Origin: Azadirachta indica
Lineage: Eukaryota; Streptophyta; Magnoliopsida; Sapindales; Meliaceae
Assembly: GCA_022749755.1 (NCBI GenBank)
Contig: CM040451.1
Span: forward strand, 2,618,871 to 2,682,870
DNA: 64,000 bases
Direction: 5' to 3'
In this document: one piece after another, positions 31,785-44,040 of the stretch
How positions within the stretch are numbered: the stretch's first letter is position 1
Layout: every line of letters starts with the position of its first letter
Made by a program: the position numbers and the translations under genes
The notes under the pieces: generated by a model
Databases searched by the model: none
Told to the model about the DNA's origin: nothing
What the model saw: only the letters and a program-made list of their open reading frames with translations

Positions 31785-32370
31785 ACTTATTATTTTTTTC
31801 TATCAATATCAATCATATTTTATACATTCAATTTATTATATGCCATTTTACAATAATAAGAATATAAACACAATCCATCAAGTAAAATATAAATAGGCAT
31901 ACACTATGAAGGGGAGTTAAGCATGTCCTAATAAGTAGCTTTCTTTCCTCGAATTTCAAAATAAAAAATTTTTTCATTAAAAAATTTGTGGTATCTTCTA
32001 TACTTTGATTCACGACCGCTAAAGTGCTTGATAGAAGCACCAATTTTTAATAGAAGTTGCTTATTTTTTTCTCTTATTATTTATCAAGTAATTTCACCCT
32101 ATAACTTTAGAATCACAATGCTTCATGTAATGCTAAATAAAGCTTAAGAAAAAGTATAATTAGTTTAAAAAACTTGAATACATAACTCAATTCTAGTTCC
32201 AGAAACATTGAATATACATAAATAAGTTGACCTTCCATATACAGAGACAACATGCTAAGGAAATTGAGTTTAAGACAGATTAATTCATTTAAAAGATTAA
32301 TTTTATAACATAAGAACCCATAGAGAAGATACAGAAGGAAATTTGCATCTGATTGGCTGATGTAGCTTCT
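31785..32370. repeat. Dispersed low-copy repeat, copy 2 (uninterrupted)
   Basis: Collinear with 4895-6000 but without that copy's 500-bp insertion, and with 22230-22510 at its right part (AGATACAGAAGGAAATTTGC). It begins just outside the LTR of the Sirevirus-like element. Its function is unknown, and no coding frame is shared between copies. Confidence 0.65.
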
Positions 32371-33299
32371 GTTAAATTTTCAATGTCAATCATAAATATA
32401 ATTTAGTTTTGGTGATTTAGATACTTTATAAATATTAGTTTTTAAACTTAACACTAAAAACTTGATAATTATGTGTTAACAAAATTAAGTTAATATTTTT
32501 TAACTTAATGTTGAAATTTGAAATCTAAATAAATTTATCTACTTATAATTTTAAAAATACCTTTATAAATTTTATTAACTTTATAATGAATAGAGTTTAT
32601 TCAATTGTTTACAAGGATATATATCAAAATTAGTAATTTTCGGATAGTTGTATTTTTACATGGTAAATAAAAAATAAATATAATATTATGAATAATTAAA
32701 ATTTATTTAAATTTCAAATATGTTCATAGTTTACAGAAAAATAAATCACCGGCTCTAATTTGCGGTATTTCGATATAAATTTATTAGACCCTTTTTTTTA
32801 TGTAACTGAGAATGTCTTTTATCGATCACTGCTTCCGTTAAGCTTGATTGAATTCAATTTCGCTAATCTATAGCCTCTCTATCAAATATTCTATATAAAA
32901 TTTATTTGGTCTTTCTCCAATTCTACAAAAATAAAATATTTATTTAATTAAAAAATAATTTTACCGATTTTTTAAAATACTCAACTGAATAGAAACAATG
33001 AAAAAAAATAAAATAAAAAAAACATTACTAAATTTATATACAAGATTCAATTTCTGACCCCCTTTTACTGAACTTTTCTATTTGTATTTTTTTTCTTTTA
33101 ATTTTCACATCAATGGAGTCTTAAAGAAATGCTTGGCAAATGTTTATTCAAATATTATGAATTTAATAATTTTTATAGTCAAATCAAAAGAAAAAAGAAA
33201 TTTCAATTATACAATATCGCATGTTTGACCTAATTGGATCATAATTTGTGTAACAAAAATTTTTTAATTTTTTAAAACCAGTCTTAGGTAGGCAAATTC
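32371..33299. other. AT-rich spacer, no gene seen
   Basis: No exon, element end or repeat that I can support. Confidence 0.45.
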
Positions 33300-34065
33300 A
33301 TTAATGAAAAGAAAACAATCAGGATCAAACAATCAAGGGGGCACATGAGAAGCCTTATCCTTTAACCTTCCGTATAATGATGGAAAACCAAAATAATAGA
33401 CTACCAAAAGCGATAACAAGAAAAACTATTTGCGTCATGAGACAGAAAACTCCCAATTGGAGAAAGAAAAGACCGCCAATGTAAAGAAGATCATAACAGC
33501 CCCATGTTAGCCAAAGCATCCGCAACCACATTCCTTTCCTGAAAGGTGTGAGAGCACCTGAAGTTCATTTTTTAAAGCAAAACCTTACAATTCAGTCAGC
33601 GATTATGCAACAGCCAAGGCAGACGAAAGGAATTCTTCAACAAAAGACGAATAAAAATAAGCAAGCTCCACAGCTAATATGATAGCCATAATCCCAGCAT
33701 GATATGCCGTCTGATGGCCCAGTGCCAGACCAAAACCACCCAGAAAATTCCCCCAGCTGTTGCGGAAAACACCACCACAAGCAGTCGACCCCCAATTTCC
33801 TTTAGTGAGTCCATTGGAATTAACTTTAATCCAGCTTACTGGAGGAGAATTCCCGTTGAGAATCAGAGCTTTTAGAGCTTTACCAAAATGCGAAGGAATC
33901 TCCAAACCGATCCGTCCTTGCCAAAATTCACATAACCTGGACAAATTTGCGAGGTAGCGAATATGAGCTAGAACATCCGATTGCACATGGTGCAAAGAAG
34001 GAAGCACATTTTCAAAACGTAATCTATTCTGAGCTCTCCAAATAGGTAGAAATTTTGTAATAGTT
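33300..34065 (-). pseudogene. LINE-type RNase H (RVT_3) 3' fragment
   Basis: The minus-strand open stretch 33603-34007, extended upstream by WRAQNRLRFENVL, carries VSWIKVNSNGLTKGN, then ACGGVFRNSWGNFLGGFGL, then AIILAVELAY. This matches the plant non-LTR RNase H pattern W-x-K-x-N-x-DG with GG-x-R and E-x-A-x-x-x-AL. The first catalytic Asp of the NxDG motif is Asn here. Further 3', in another frame at about 33495-33535, ERNVVADALANMGL is the domain's last conserved block. The 5' part of the LINE is absent. Confidence 0.8.
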
Positions 34066-35285
34066 GTTTGATTTTGTGCATAATGTGTTGTTTTAAATTT
34101 TTCGATGAGATTTACCCCACCTATTAAAATTTTGCTATTTGAGTATTAATTCAATTTTGCATTTCGACTTATTTCTGAAAATTATAAGTTTCCTTTGGTA
34201 AAGCTTTATTATATAATAATAATCTATAGTTTGCTACTTCATTAATTTTAATTAAAATAAATAAAAGAGATATTATCACATTTCCCCTTTGAGGTTTGTG
34301 ATTGTATCACTTAGATAAAAAAAAATTGAAAATGTATCACTCATCTCCTTTAGATTATTAGTTAAACTAACTGAATGATAAATTTATTCTAATGTCCTCA
34401 ATTTATTTTTAAGTCTATACATGATAGAAACACCAAAATCTCCAATGAGTAAAAATTTAAAACAAATAATCATTGCAAATTACTTAGAAAATAATTTTCT
34501 TTTTTTGATGAATCTTAACTTAAATAAAAAAAATGTAGGATATTGAAGTTTTTCTTTGCCTTTTTCTTGAGAAATAAATTTTTCTTTGGATGGGTATAGG
34601 TTTAGATAGTAATTCCATCTTTCTTCCTCTCTCCTGCTCTTTTGGAATGTACACTCTTATAAAATATTGAGAAATTATCTTTTCAAATTTATTTCTATGT
34701 TATTTTTTTTTGTAAGAATTTTATGATTGTAAAATACTTTTGTTTTGTTAGATAGCAAAATAAAAATAAAATATTATGATATTTACATTTTCTTTTTCTT
34801 CAAGTTAATGGTCAATTGACAGTTAAATGTAATGAAATGGTGGATAAGTATTATCAATGATACTCTTTCTGTTAAATTTTTCTATCTCTGTTATGATTTG
34901 ATTATCTTTGATTACTGTAATAACATAGATACTTTTATTATTTGTTACAAAATAACCGATATACCCTTATTATTTATAATGCAATAATTGTATGTTTTAA
35001 GGCTAAATATTTAATTTTGGGTTAGCTTACAAAATGGCCCTTTTAATTAAAAATAAAATAATTAACAATATATAATCAATTATTTTTACAACATAACATA
35101 AAAATAATTTAGAAAGTTAAATTAAATTAAGAACTATATTATATTCAAAATAAAATTGACAACGCTATTATATTCAATTATTACAATCATATATTTTTTT
35201 AAATTAAATTAAAATAAAATTAACAACAAATGTAATAATCAAATATAAGAAAGTACAACAAATTTCAAAAAGCACCAAAAAGGTA
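34066..35285. other. AT-rich spacer, no gene seen
   Basis: No supported coding sequence. It probably includes decayed small elements; the truncated left end of the CACTA element should lie near its right end. Confidence 0.4.
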
Positions 35286-35799
35286 TGTTGAGGCCATGAT
35301 CTTATTAGCAACGACTTCATGTTGTCACTAAAGTTTGTGAAAAGAACTTTAGGCGACAACCGTTGTCGTTGCTAAAACTCAGTTTGGGATGAGAATTTTT
35401 TGTTGCTGAAATTTGCATGTGTACTAAAAATTATCCTATTGTATTGACTATAATTTTCTACAGTCTGTATTGAAAATAATTTCGTCGCCAACATTTAATT
35501 AATTTATATTAGTAATATTTAATTTTTGTTACCATAATATTATAACTTTCTATTTATATGAATCAAATTAATTAATAATAATTGAAATTAAATAAATTAA
35601 TGATAAATATAAAGATTAACTAAAATGAATCAAATTCAGTACACATACATCTGAATATCATTACAAATATAGTTCCAAGAAAGAACATGCTAATACAAAT
35701 AAGAATGTGGAGGAGGAAATCGACCTAGTGCTAACTCTAATAAAAAAGATTTAACATGTTTTAATTCATTAGCATAAGTCTATAATATATATTCAAAAA

Positions 35800-37059
35800 T
35801 TACCAAGCGAAATCTTGTATCCTGTAACTTAGATTTTGTATCCTACAACTCAAATTTTGTATCCTCTAACTTAAGTCGAGTTGATTCTAACTCATCACGT
35901 AAGTATCTATCGTTGGAGGAAGAACCTCGATCCATATCACGCACTTGTTTCGGTTTGGCAAGCCCCCTAAAATAGCGTGATTGATCTCCAAATACTTGAC
36001 AACAAATTTTCTCATCACTAACTGATTAAAATCCCTCCTCAAGTGATAATTATTGTATCTCCATCATTTTTTCCTATTTGAAAAAATATTACATTACAAA
36101 CACAATAATTTCAAAATTAAAAATGAATTTAATTTAAATGAAATAAACAAATAATGAACTTACATGCACTTTTTGTGCTTCTAAATTAATCCACCTATTT
36201 TTTTCATTGCAATGCGTCACACAAAAATGATCAGCAAAATTTGCATTATAATGCTTAAATATAAACTAATTCTTCATACTCAGTTTTCAAGTTTCAACCC
36301 CAATGCCCTGCGCCAAATTCTACTATCACTACACACACAGACACATTCATCTTATCCTCTACAATTTTCCACTATATATATATTTATGGTACAAAGTTGA
36401 GTAGAATAGGGAAGTGGTATAAATCCCAGCACCACCAAGAAGACAAATTTAGATACACACATGTATTTCTTTCTTTTTAAAAAAAAAAAATCTAACTATT
36501 ATTATTCCACATTATTATCATTTTATCCTTGTATATATTTCTTTCTTTTTTTTTAAAATCCTAGTGTTATCTTATGCATTTGCTTTCTTGGCTACATGTA
36601 TATCATACAATGTGTAAGCAACTTCATTTATGATTACAGGTCTAATTTCACTAATCTAAATAGAATTATACCAAGAAAAAAATATAATATTCATCTAATA
36701 AGAAATTATATGATTAAATATATTGACAGTAAATATGATGACACATCCACCTACCATGAACCAAACAAAAGAGGAAACAATAATAAATATTCACCCAATA
36801 CCTAATTTATTATAATCATTGCAACTAATAATTATTATATGCAAAAAATAATATGAAAAAATGCACAAGCAAGCGCAGCACAATTATCACACGTAAAAAG
36901 AGATCAAGGACATACTTCCCAATAAATATGAAAACATAAGTTCAAAAAATTGTCTACGCTACTTCCAACATCTAAATTTTGAAATTCGACTTGTTCTTGA
37001 GTAGTTGGAGCATTTTGACTTGAAGATGTCAAAGTTCTTTTTCGTGTACCTAGAGACAT
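35800..37059 (-). pseudogene. Transposase_24-like (Ptta/En/Spm) gene in the CACTA element
   Basis: Exon pieces on the minus strand. (1) 37059-36916 starts MSLGTRKRTLTSSSQNAPTT and ends at a GTATGT donor. (2) About 36270-36164 reads ADHFCVTHCNEKNRWINLEA, then QKVHV at a GTAAGT donor. (3) About 36025-35800 reads SDEKICCQVFGDQSRYFRGL, a spacer, then a short coiled-coil built of LEDTKFEL/SKLQDT repeats with one in-frame stop. The block order (HF/THxN, W(I/V)N-x-A, GxxSxYxRGL) matches the plant CACTA-associated Transposase_24 family, whose proteins bind element ends. The stop in exon 3 and uncertain middle exons suggest a pseudogene. Confidence 0.5.
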
Positions 37060-37189
37060 TTACAAAATAAAATATGAGTTTAGTTAGAACTGTAGGAGAA
37101 AAGTAAACAATATACAAGTAACAAGTAAATTAAAAAATGTGACAAAATAAATAATTAAGATAGTAACATGTACACTACAAAAAGAATTA

Positions 37190-37520
37190 AGTATTACTGG
37201 CTGAAACTACAGTAATGCAGCAACACAGCAAGCCTAAAACAGCAAGACAGCAAAAAACTTCATCTCTTAGCACCAGAGCAACTGAAACAGCAGCACAACA
37301 GCAGTAAGAAGCACCAAAAAATAGCTTCCCAATAGCAAGCAGCAAAAAATAGCAGTCATAACAGCAGCTTCCCAGCAGCAAATAACAAGTAAAATAGCAT
37401 AAAACAACTATAGATAGTAGCAACAGCAGAACACTGTAGATAGCATGAAATATAGCATACAGCAGCAACAACACCATAAAAAACTAGCAAACAGCAGCAG
37501 CAATTATATCACAACATCTC
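37190..37520. repeat. AGCA/CAGCAA-rich low-complexity tract
   Basis: Dense irregular repetition of AGCAGCA, CAGCAACA and AATAGCA over 330 bp. The minus-strand Cys/Leu-rich open frame here is a product of the repeat. It could be a subterminal repeat array of a CACTA-type element. Confidence 0.65.
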
Positions 37521-39299
37521 CAAGTAAAAAATAGCACAACAAGCAAATTAGGCAGAATGAAACCTAATCGCTAATAACATCCCAATAACCATAAACCAAC
37601 AGCATAAAAACACAGCACAAAGACAATCCGAACTGTTGGGATAACCCAACCCAATACGAACATCCAAAAAGACTTGTTTAAATGTCGTAACCCCAATACC
37701 AGCAAAAAATTCACTATGACAAAAACATTAGGTAATGCCCAACAAGGGAAAAAATTATTAGAAACGAAAACTACAACTCAAAATCAATAATTAGATATCA
37801 AGCCAAAATGAAATTGGATAAGGTAACCAAGAGTTTAATTGGTTAAATTATCCAACTGCATCACCCGAATATGATTAATGGTGGTAGAAACAAATAGATG
37901 TGTTGTATTTTTAATTTATATAGGTAGAGCAGCAAGACAATATATTTCATTAAGGCAGCAAACAATCCTATTTTCTAAACTATTACTTGCAATAAAAAGT
38001 CTAATGCCTTATGCACAAATCTGCCTGCACAACTTTGTACCATTTTAGTTTTATAGTGCTTACTAATCATTTGCCATTACGAGTTGTAATTAAAATGAGC
38101 TAAGCAAAATTATTGTATCAATTGGCCTTATGCAAAAGCAAATCATTAGCTCAGAAAAAAGTCAGATTGCTAAAACCATATTCGACAATTGCAGAGATCA
38201 TTTCACACAAATGTTCCTGAAACATTCATGGAAAAGATTATAAGTGGAGCTGTGTTGAAGATTAGAGCTAATTTTGAAGAAGGGAAGGACATATACCTTA
38301 TCAAGATAATTCTTTTAGTAAACTCGTCAGCAATAACCATAAGATTTCTTGTGACTTTGATTTAATTCGCTATTATATTCTTAAATTCTTTCCCATGCAA
38401 AGTTCTCTCACAACTCAAGACCACAATCAACTGTTTCTTGTAAATGTAGTGTAAAAGGAGATAAAGAGCTTAAGCTCTATCAGGCAAGTTCTCTGTTACT
38501 TAAAAACTATTTATTTATGGACATTACATAATATGTTCCATGTATGATGCAAATATTTTAATCAATTTACACAAATGCATGAGTGCATCTTTAAAGGGAT
38601 GATATAGACAAAATCTGGATTTATTAATCTTTGTTGGTTTTACACTCAAAAGTTGGTTAGTGTGAACAATACCGACGAGAAAATTGATGGTAGTGGGAAC
38701 AATACCAACAAGACAATTGATGTATTATGAAATTGATAATGTGTTGAACTGAGTTTGTGATTGAAATTTTAATATCAAATAAGATGGAACTTTTAGAATG
38801 AAAACAAGAAAGATTAAAGAAAGAGAATAAGAAGGATAGAAAACTTAGAATCTCACAAAGACTATTTAGAATTCTCATTCAGAAAATCTTTATAGAACCA
38901 TGCTATTAAGTTAAGAAAATAAATAAAGAGCAAAATATGGAAACTCTTCTTTTTTGACTTGCACATACAAGACTTTGCTATGATAGAACTACTAAGACTA
39001 ATTTATAAGGAATGATCTCTCTACTTCTACAAGGAAACCTCTAATTTCTTAATATCTAAACAACCAAAGTATTTGTTAATGTGCAGGTAAAATTACAAAC
39101 ATTGCTGACTGTTAAGCACATTATATTTGCCAATCATGAGGATTCTTTTCGGCTATGTTAATAATAATTAAAAAAATGAAGGAATTACCGAATACACAAC
39201 GACCCAGATCTATAGTCGATCGATTTTCATCTTCATCCTCTATTTTAACCTAACGTCTGGTAAATTACAAAACCTATTAATATCAATCTCAAAGAAAAT
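37521..39299. other. Spacer inside the CACTA region, no gene seen
   Basis: Mixed-composition DNA. A 33-bp direct repeat (GAACAATACCGACGAGAAAA / GAACAATACCAACAAGACAA) lies at about 38666-38725. No protein-like frame was recognised. Confidence 0.4.
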
Positions 39300-39720
39300 A
39301 TAGAGAGAGAAACCTTTACCTTGTTGCTGAATCCCCTGCTTGAACTTAGTCAGCTCCATCTTGAACTACTGCTACCTTCCTTTCTGCTAGACTCAAAAAT
39401 GGTTCCAACCTAGTGACAGCGGAAGCTAATTCGTTTGCTTGTTCTGTTCTACTAGGCTAGTTGTCTTTCTTCTAGCTTACGAAGTTTGGCAGTTACATTC
39501 CTTCAATGGTCTGGACCTGGCCTTTAACTGCCTCTCTAATCGGAATGGCTCTAATTATAATAGAATTGAGGGCTAGCCTCTTTGACTCAGGCAAGAGAGA
39601 GCGTGAGCTGAAACCACTATGCCGAAGGCAGCAAAGTGGCATGCAGAATGGCACCAACTTTGTCTCAACCAATCAATTGGCATGGAGAAATCATTCTATC
39701 TATTAGTTAGGGATTCGATT
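39300..39720 (-). other. GC-richer gene-like fragment, unrecognised
   Basis: Contrasts with the AT-rich surroundings. On the minus strand one frame reads MELTKFKQGIQQQG ending at a GGTAAAG donor-like site. Others read AVTAKLRKLEERQLA and RLALNSIIIRAIPIREAVKG (then QVQTIEG), which look like protein but lie in different frames. I do not recognise them. It could be a host exon captured by the CACTA element, or organelle-derived DNA. Confidence 0.3.
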
Positions 39721-40929
39721 AAAGACATCTTATTGTAAAGATGGAAGATACAGCATACAAGAGGTGTAAAGCGTAGAGGAGAAGGCGAAGGGGAAACTTC
39801 TAGAGTTTGATCAAACCTATACAATGAAGTGAAATATTTTATTGGCCAAGAAAAATTAGAGGAAATTTGATCAAATTTGCTTAAACAGAGAGATTTTGCC
39901 AAGCACCAACTTCTCCGTAGAAAATTGAAGTAGAAATAGAGATGAAGTACGGATTTGTTATTTTTTAACAAATAAAGATGAACACCGTTATTAACCTTTT
40001 AATATTTAATAATAAAATTATATTTGAGATTTTAGTTTTGACAGTTTTATATATTTTTCCTCTTAACAATTTTGGCCAAATTAGTAGCATTCTTTAAGAT
40101 CATTGAAAGGGACGTTATTTGGTAGCATTTTTTTAATACTACAATAATTAATATTTTACATAGCATTAAAATAAATGCTATAAATTAAATATAAAATATA
40201 ATAAAATAAAAATATCATTATTTTAACATTTGATTGTAGCATTTTTCAAAAAATGCTATAATAAACTAATATTTAGTAACATTATGAAAAAAAAAAATGC
40301 TATTATAAAATGTTACTATAGATCATATTTGTTGTAGTGAATCTAATACATTATTTTGTTTTAATTTAATGAATTATTTTAGTAGTTTCAATGTTATGTT
40401 ACATTAACGTGATAAATTTGTATTAATAATTTTTTATTTAAAGTATGATTATTATGGCACTTTAATAGAATAATTAACTATCAGTAATTTTATATCAACA
40501 TTAATAAGTACAATGAGAAAGTTTTCACATTTCAGTATTTTACACTAAAACTAAATTTAACAAAATAATAATAAATATATAATTTCAATAGTAATAAAGA
40601 TGTTATTAATTAACTAATATTAATAAATATAAATTAAGTATGTGTATTTTAATAGCTAAAAAAATATCAAAAGAGGGAACACATTGAAATATTTATGAAT
40701 ATCAAAAGAGGGTACACATTGAAATATTTATGGACAAGTATATAATGCTGTTTTTATAGACAAATAATTAAATATTTAATATAATTGTTCAATTAGTTTT
40801 TATAGATAATAACAATATTTGATAGACAAATTTTAAAACAATTTTGCATGTCTTTTTAGCCAAATTTCATGCTAAATTCCAATTAAATATATAAATTGGG
40901 GTTCAATTAATTATATTTAATTATTATTT
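39721..40929. other. AT-rich spacer inside the CACTA region
   Basis: Contains the GTAGCATTTTT-type subterminal-like repeats at 40100-40338 and a direct repeat of ATCAAAAGAGGGAACACATTGA at about 40668-40727. No gene is seen. Confidence 0.4.
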
Positions 40930-41439
40930 GTTCTCAATCATTTTGTATTAAGTTAGCATTGCAATGAATATTAGACTGGACAATACTTTTAGCAATGACA
41001 TAAACTTTTGTCATTGAAAATACATTCTGCGACAACAAAGTCGTCGCCAAAAGCTCCATAAGTTTCGTCGCCAAAAGGACCTTTAGCAACAACAGAACAT
41101 CGGTGTTAAATACATTTTCAACGATAACAAAAAGCGTCACTGCCAAATGGTGCCATGACATTATCGTTGCCAAAAGACACAATTATTTATTAATTTTTTT
41201 CTTTATTTTTTGGCAACGACTGTGAAAATTTTGTCGCTAAATGATGTTTTGGTGATAAATCTTCTGTCGTCACTAAAACTTTTGTTGCTAAATCCTAATT
41301 TTCTTGTAGTGCTAGAAGAATTGTTCTAGCAATAGGGATTCTAAGTTCAACGAATGTTATGGCCATATTATCATGAAATCAGGAAATATTAGTGGCGATT
41401 CTCAGAGAAGTCCTATAGGTCCAAAATTCTTCATTGATG

Positions 41440-41860
41440 TGTGCACTTTGGTCTACAACGTATTCGCGTCTGATTAGTTTCCTCATCTTTTTCATTTCAC
41501 TACAAGTAGTACGGTGTTGATTGTCTATGTTTGATGCCGTAACAAGTTAGAGTTGTTTCCACTTGTCTGTTCATAATGGTGAACATCCGTTGTTTGTGAT
41601 GTGGTTGTAGAGAATTAAAAACTAGGTTTATAAAGTTTGCTACAATAAAGCCAATGACTTTCTTGAGAGGAATTGCTTCTACTAATTTGGAGAAGAATTT
41701 CGTTTTGACCAGTATCTAGTTATAGCCACGTGCTACAGGATGAATTGGTCTTATGAGACCCCACCCTTAAGTCTGAAAAGGCCAACATGGAGTCATGTCT
41801 TGCATGCATATAGGTGTTGGCAATTTTTTATTCTAAACTTGTGAGTTTTGTATAGGGACT
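41440..41860 (-). pseudogene. Ty3/gypsy integrase remnant in duplication copy A
   Basis: The minus strand gives LVKTKFFSKLVEAIPLKKVI, then GFIVANFI, then RQVE...CYGIKHRQSTPYY, with frameshifts and stops. This is the integrase core pattern VAxDYFTKWVEAxPxKxVT ... HxxSTPYxPQ. No LTR or reverse transcriptase was recognised nearby. The paralogous remnant is at 52180-52930. Confidence 0.65.
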
Positions 41861-43860
41861 AATTTTATGTTGTCCTTTGCTTTTATATTGACACAAGTAA
41901 GGTCATTCACTTTGCTATCTTGGCAAATACCTGCAAATATCTTTCTGTCGTTTCTTCTAGATTTCACTCCTTGTCTAATTTGATAAGTCTTGTAATTCGA
42001 CTCAATCTAGTATAGAAATTCCTTGTCGTTTCCTTGTCATCCCGCTAGTGGATATCTTAACTGAGAGAGATGCCTTTCCGGCTACTTACAATGAGTTTGC
42101 TAAAAGCATTAAGATTCAAGTTCTCAAGGAAGATGTGGTATTCAAGCTACAATTTATTCACACATATCTCTACTAACTCGTTTTCGTCAATTCACTTGTG
42201 ACACTCTAGCATCAAGTTGCAAAAATGTTTCATAAAGTCTAGAACAGATTCTGAGTATTATTGCTTGGTGATATGAAGTTGGAGTAGTGTCACTTTCTCT
42301 AGCTCTGAAAGTACTTCTGATAGAATTTGAATGCCAAGCCCTTAATGATTGTATGATAAGAGTTGTATTGTTGCTTGATTATTACGTTGCTATTTTGTTG
42401 AGCATTCTCAACTGGTGGTAGAGATATTTGTGTCTATGTGGCAAAAGATTTAGTGTGGTTGCCCTCATTAGATCGATTGTTGCTCATTATGACTGTCATA
42501 TATCATAAGATCCCAGCCAAATTTCCCAAAGGAGCCGATAAAATATTAGGAGAAATTCACTCAAGCAAATGTTTGGATTCTAATTGATTGGGTACTCAAA
42601 TGGCCTTGAAATGTGCTTGGTGAACTTTCATATAGCTAGGCCTTCGAATCCAAGTTGAGCTTTTGCACACTCTGAGTTGTAAGGAGCAAGGTGCACCATA
42701 TTCTTTAGATCTCATCTAGGGGTCCGAGAATCATGGTTATAATGCAAAGAGATTGGTTAGATTGACTGTAGAGATTTGTTATCACTACTTGTGTTGCTTC
42801 GTGATATTCATAAAAATACAAAATTTAAATTATAAGCTCATAATATGTGAAAACAAGGTAGTTCTAATATTAATGTAAAGGATATAAACAATAAGGGTAG
42901 ATCGTAATCACTATAAGGTCAGATCAATATCGCATAGACTCGCTTGTGGCAATATTCAATACTTTTGCTTGTGAGTTATATATCTAATTAAGGTTTTTGA
43001 GAAAGATGTTTTTAAGAGTTAAAAGCAATCAGGTTGATCCCTGTATGTGCAAGGAAGATACAAGGATACTAGGGTAATATTTAAAGTCAAGTTTTACAGA
43101 AAATGGTGGCTGGAAAACAAAATATCTAGGGTTTGTTATGTCAGATGTCAAAAGAGAGAGAATGACTAGTGCACTCACTTGCTAATTAATATTATTATGT
43201 GCTCTCTGGTGTTAACCTCCTTTGAACTTGGAATAGTTTTTTATATAGTGTGTGATGTGTAATTATATTGAAACATGACTATTTAAGTTTTATTCTAGTT
43301 TAATACAAATTACTTTCTTAAGATAATTTTTTACTATGAATAAAGTTATATGTAATTTTATCCCAATTAAAAGAAATGTTCAAAGACTTATATTTAAAAT
43401 AAAATATTAATTTTAATTAGTTTTAAATTAATCAAAATAATGTTTTGCATTTTAAAAATAAACTCTAAACCTTTTGAGCTTTGTGTTTCTTACATAATAA
43501 TCTAATAAGATAATACATCCTTTGAAATTAATTTTTTCAAGTGGTTAGACTAAAATAGTTTTGTTGATTTGATTAGAGTTCATGTTGATAGAGCATAATT
43601 TCAGTACAAAAAGTGGCTTCGATTCATTTAAAATTTTTTATACATTATCTGAATAAAGTGACATAATTTTAGATATCAGCACAATTTAAATCCCGGGATT
43701 TTCGTTGATTTGTCAAAGCTGAGAGAAGTAACAGTCAATCAAGAATTGATTCAATGTGCTTTGGACAACTTGAAAACAATCAATTCTTTTGGTCTCATGT
43801 AAATCTACTTATCAACTTAATTAAAAACAGTAAGCCAATGTGCTTGCAACACCGACAGCA
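41861..43860. other. Non-coding part of copy A
   Basis: Clearly duplicated in copy B but without a readable frame; probably the upstream pol region and flank of the gypsy remnant. A promoter-like TATATAGTG motif near 43243 is shared with copy B near 58275. Confidence 0.5.
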
Positions 43861-44040
43861 AAATATGTATTATATTCTACATTTATTGAAGCCTTTTGGA
43901 GATCTCCCAAAGACTTTATTGATTTTACGTCCTAAAGCTCACAAATTAATTCTACATTTATTGAAGCCTTTTGGAAATTTCTCTCAGACTTTAATGATTT
44001 TACTTAGTAATGCTCAAAATTTCTCTTTTCATTACATGTA
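43860..44040. repeat. About 80-bp tandem repeat, copy A
   Basis: Unit CTACATTTATTGAAGCCTTTTGGAAATTTCTC...CTTTAATGATTTTAC..GCTCA, two copies. The + strand open frame at 43754-44041 reads ILHLLKPFG twice because of it. The same array exists in copy B at 58535-58700, so it predates the duplication. Confidence 0.75.

Larger units (their letters stand above)
37172..40338. mobile_element. Candidate second CACTA-type unit nested in the first
   Basis: CACTACAAAAAGA at 37172 on the + strand and CACTACAACAAAT on the minus strand ending at 40338 face each other as CACTA-type ends. The right subterminal region (40100-40338) has its own motif, GTAGCATTTTT / ATGCTATAA in both orientations, distinct from the GTCGC motif of the outer element. 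The left subterminal region is AGCA-rich instead. The 3-bp flanks (GTA and AAT) do not match, so the pairing is uncertain. Confidence 0.35.
35286..41312 (-). mobile_element. CACTA (En/Spm-like) transposon remnant
   Basis: The right terminus reads, on the minus strand, CACTACAAGAAAATTAGGAT (41312 leftward), the classic plant CACTA end. Repeated subterminal motifs with GTCGTCGCCAAA, TTTGTCGCTAAA and CGTTGCCAAAAG fill 40930-41312. The same motif class (AGCAACGAC, GGCGACAAC, GTCGTTGCTAAA, TCGTCGCC) reappears at 35300-35500, marking the left subterminal region. The left CACTA terminus itself is not seen, so that end may be lost. A minus-strand Transposase_24-like gene lies inside. No TNP2-type transposase was found. 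Confidence 0.65.

Noticed and set aside
37187..37477. 96-residue Cys/Leu-rich minus frame, looks membrane-like
   Set aside because: Product of the AGCA/CAGCAA low-complexity tract read in one frame.
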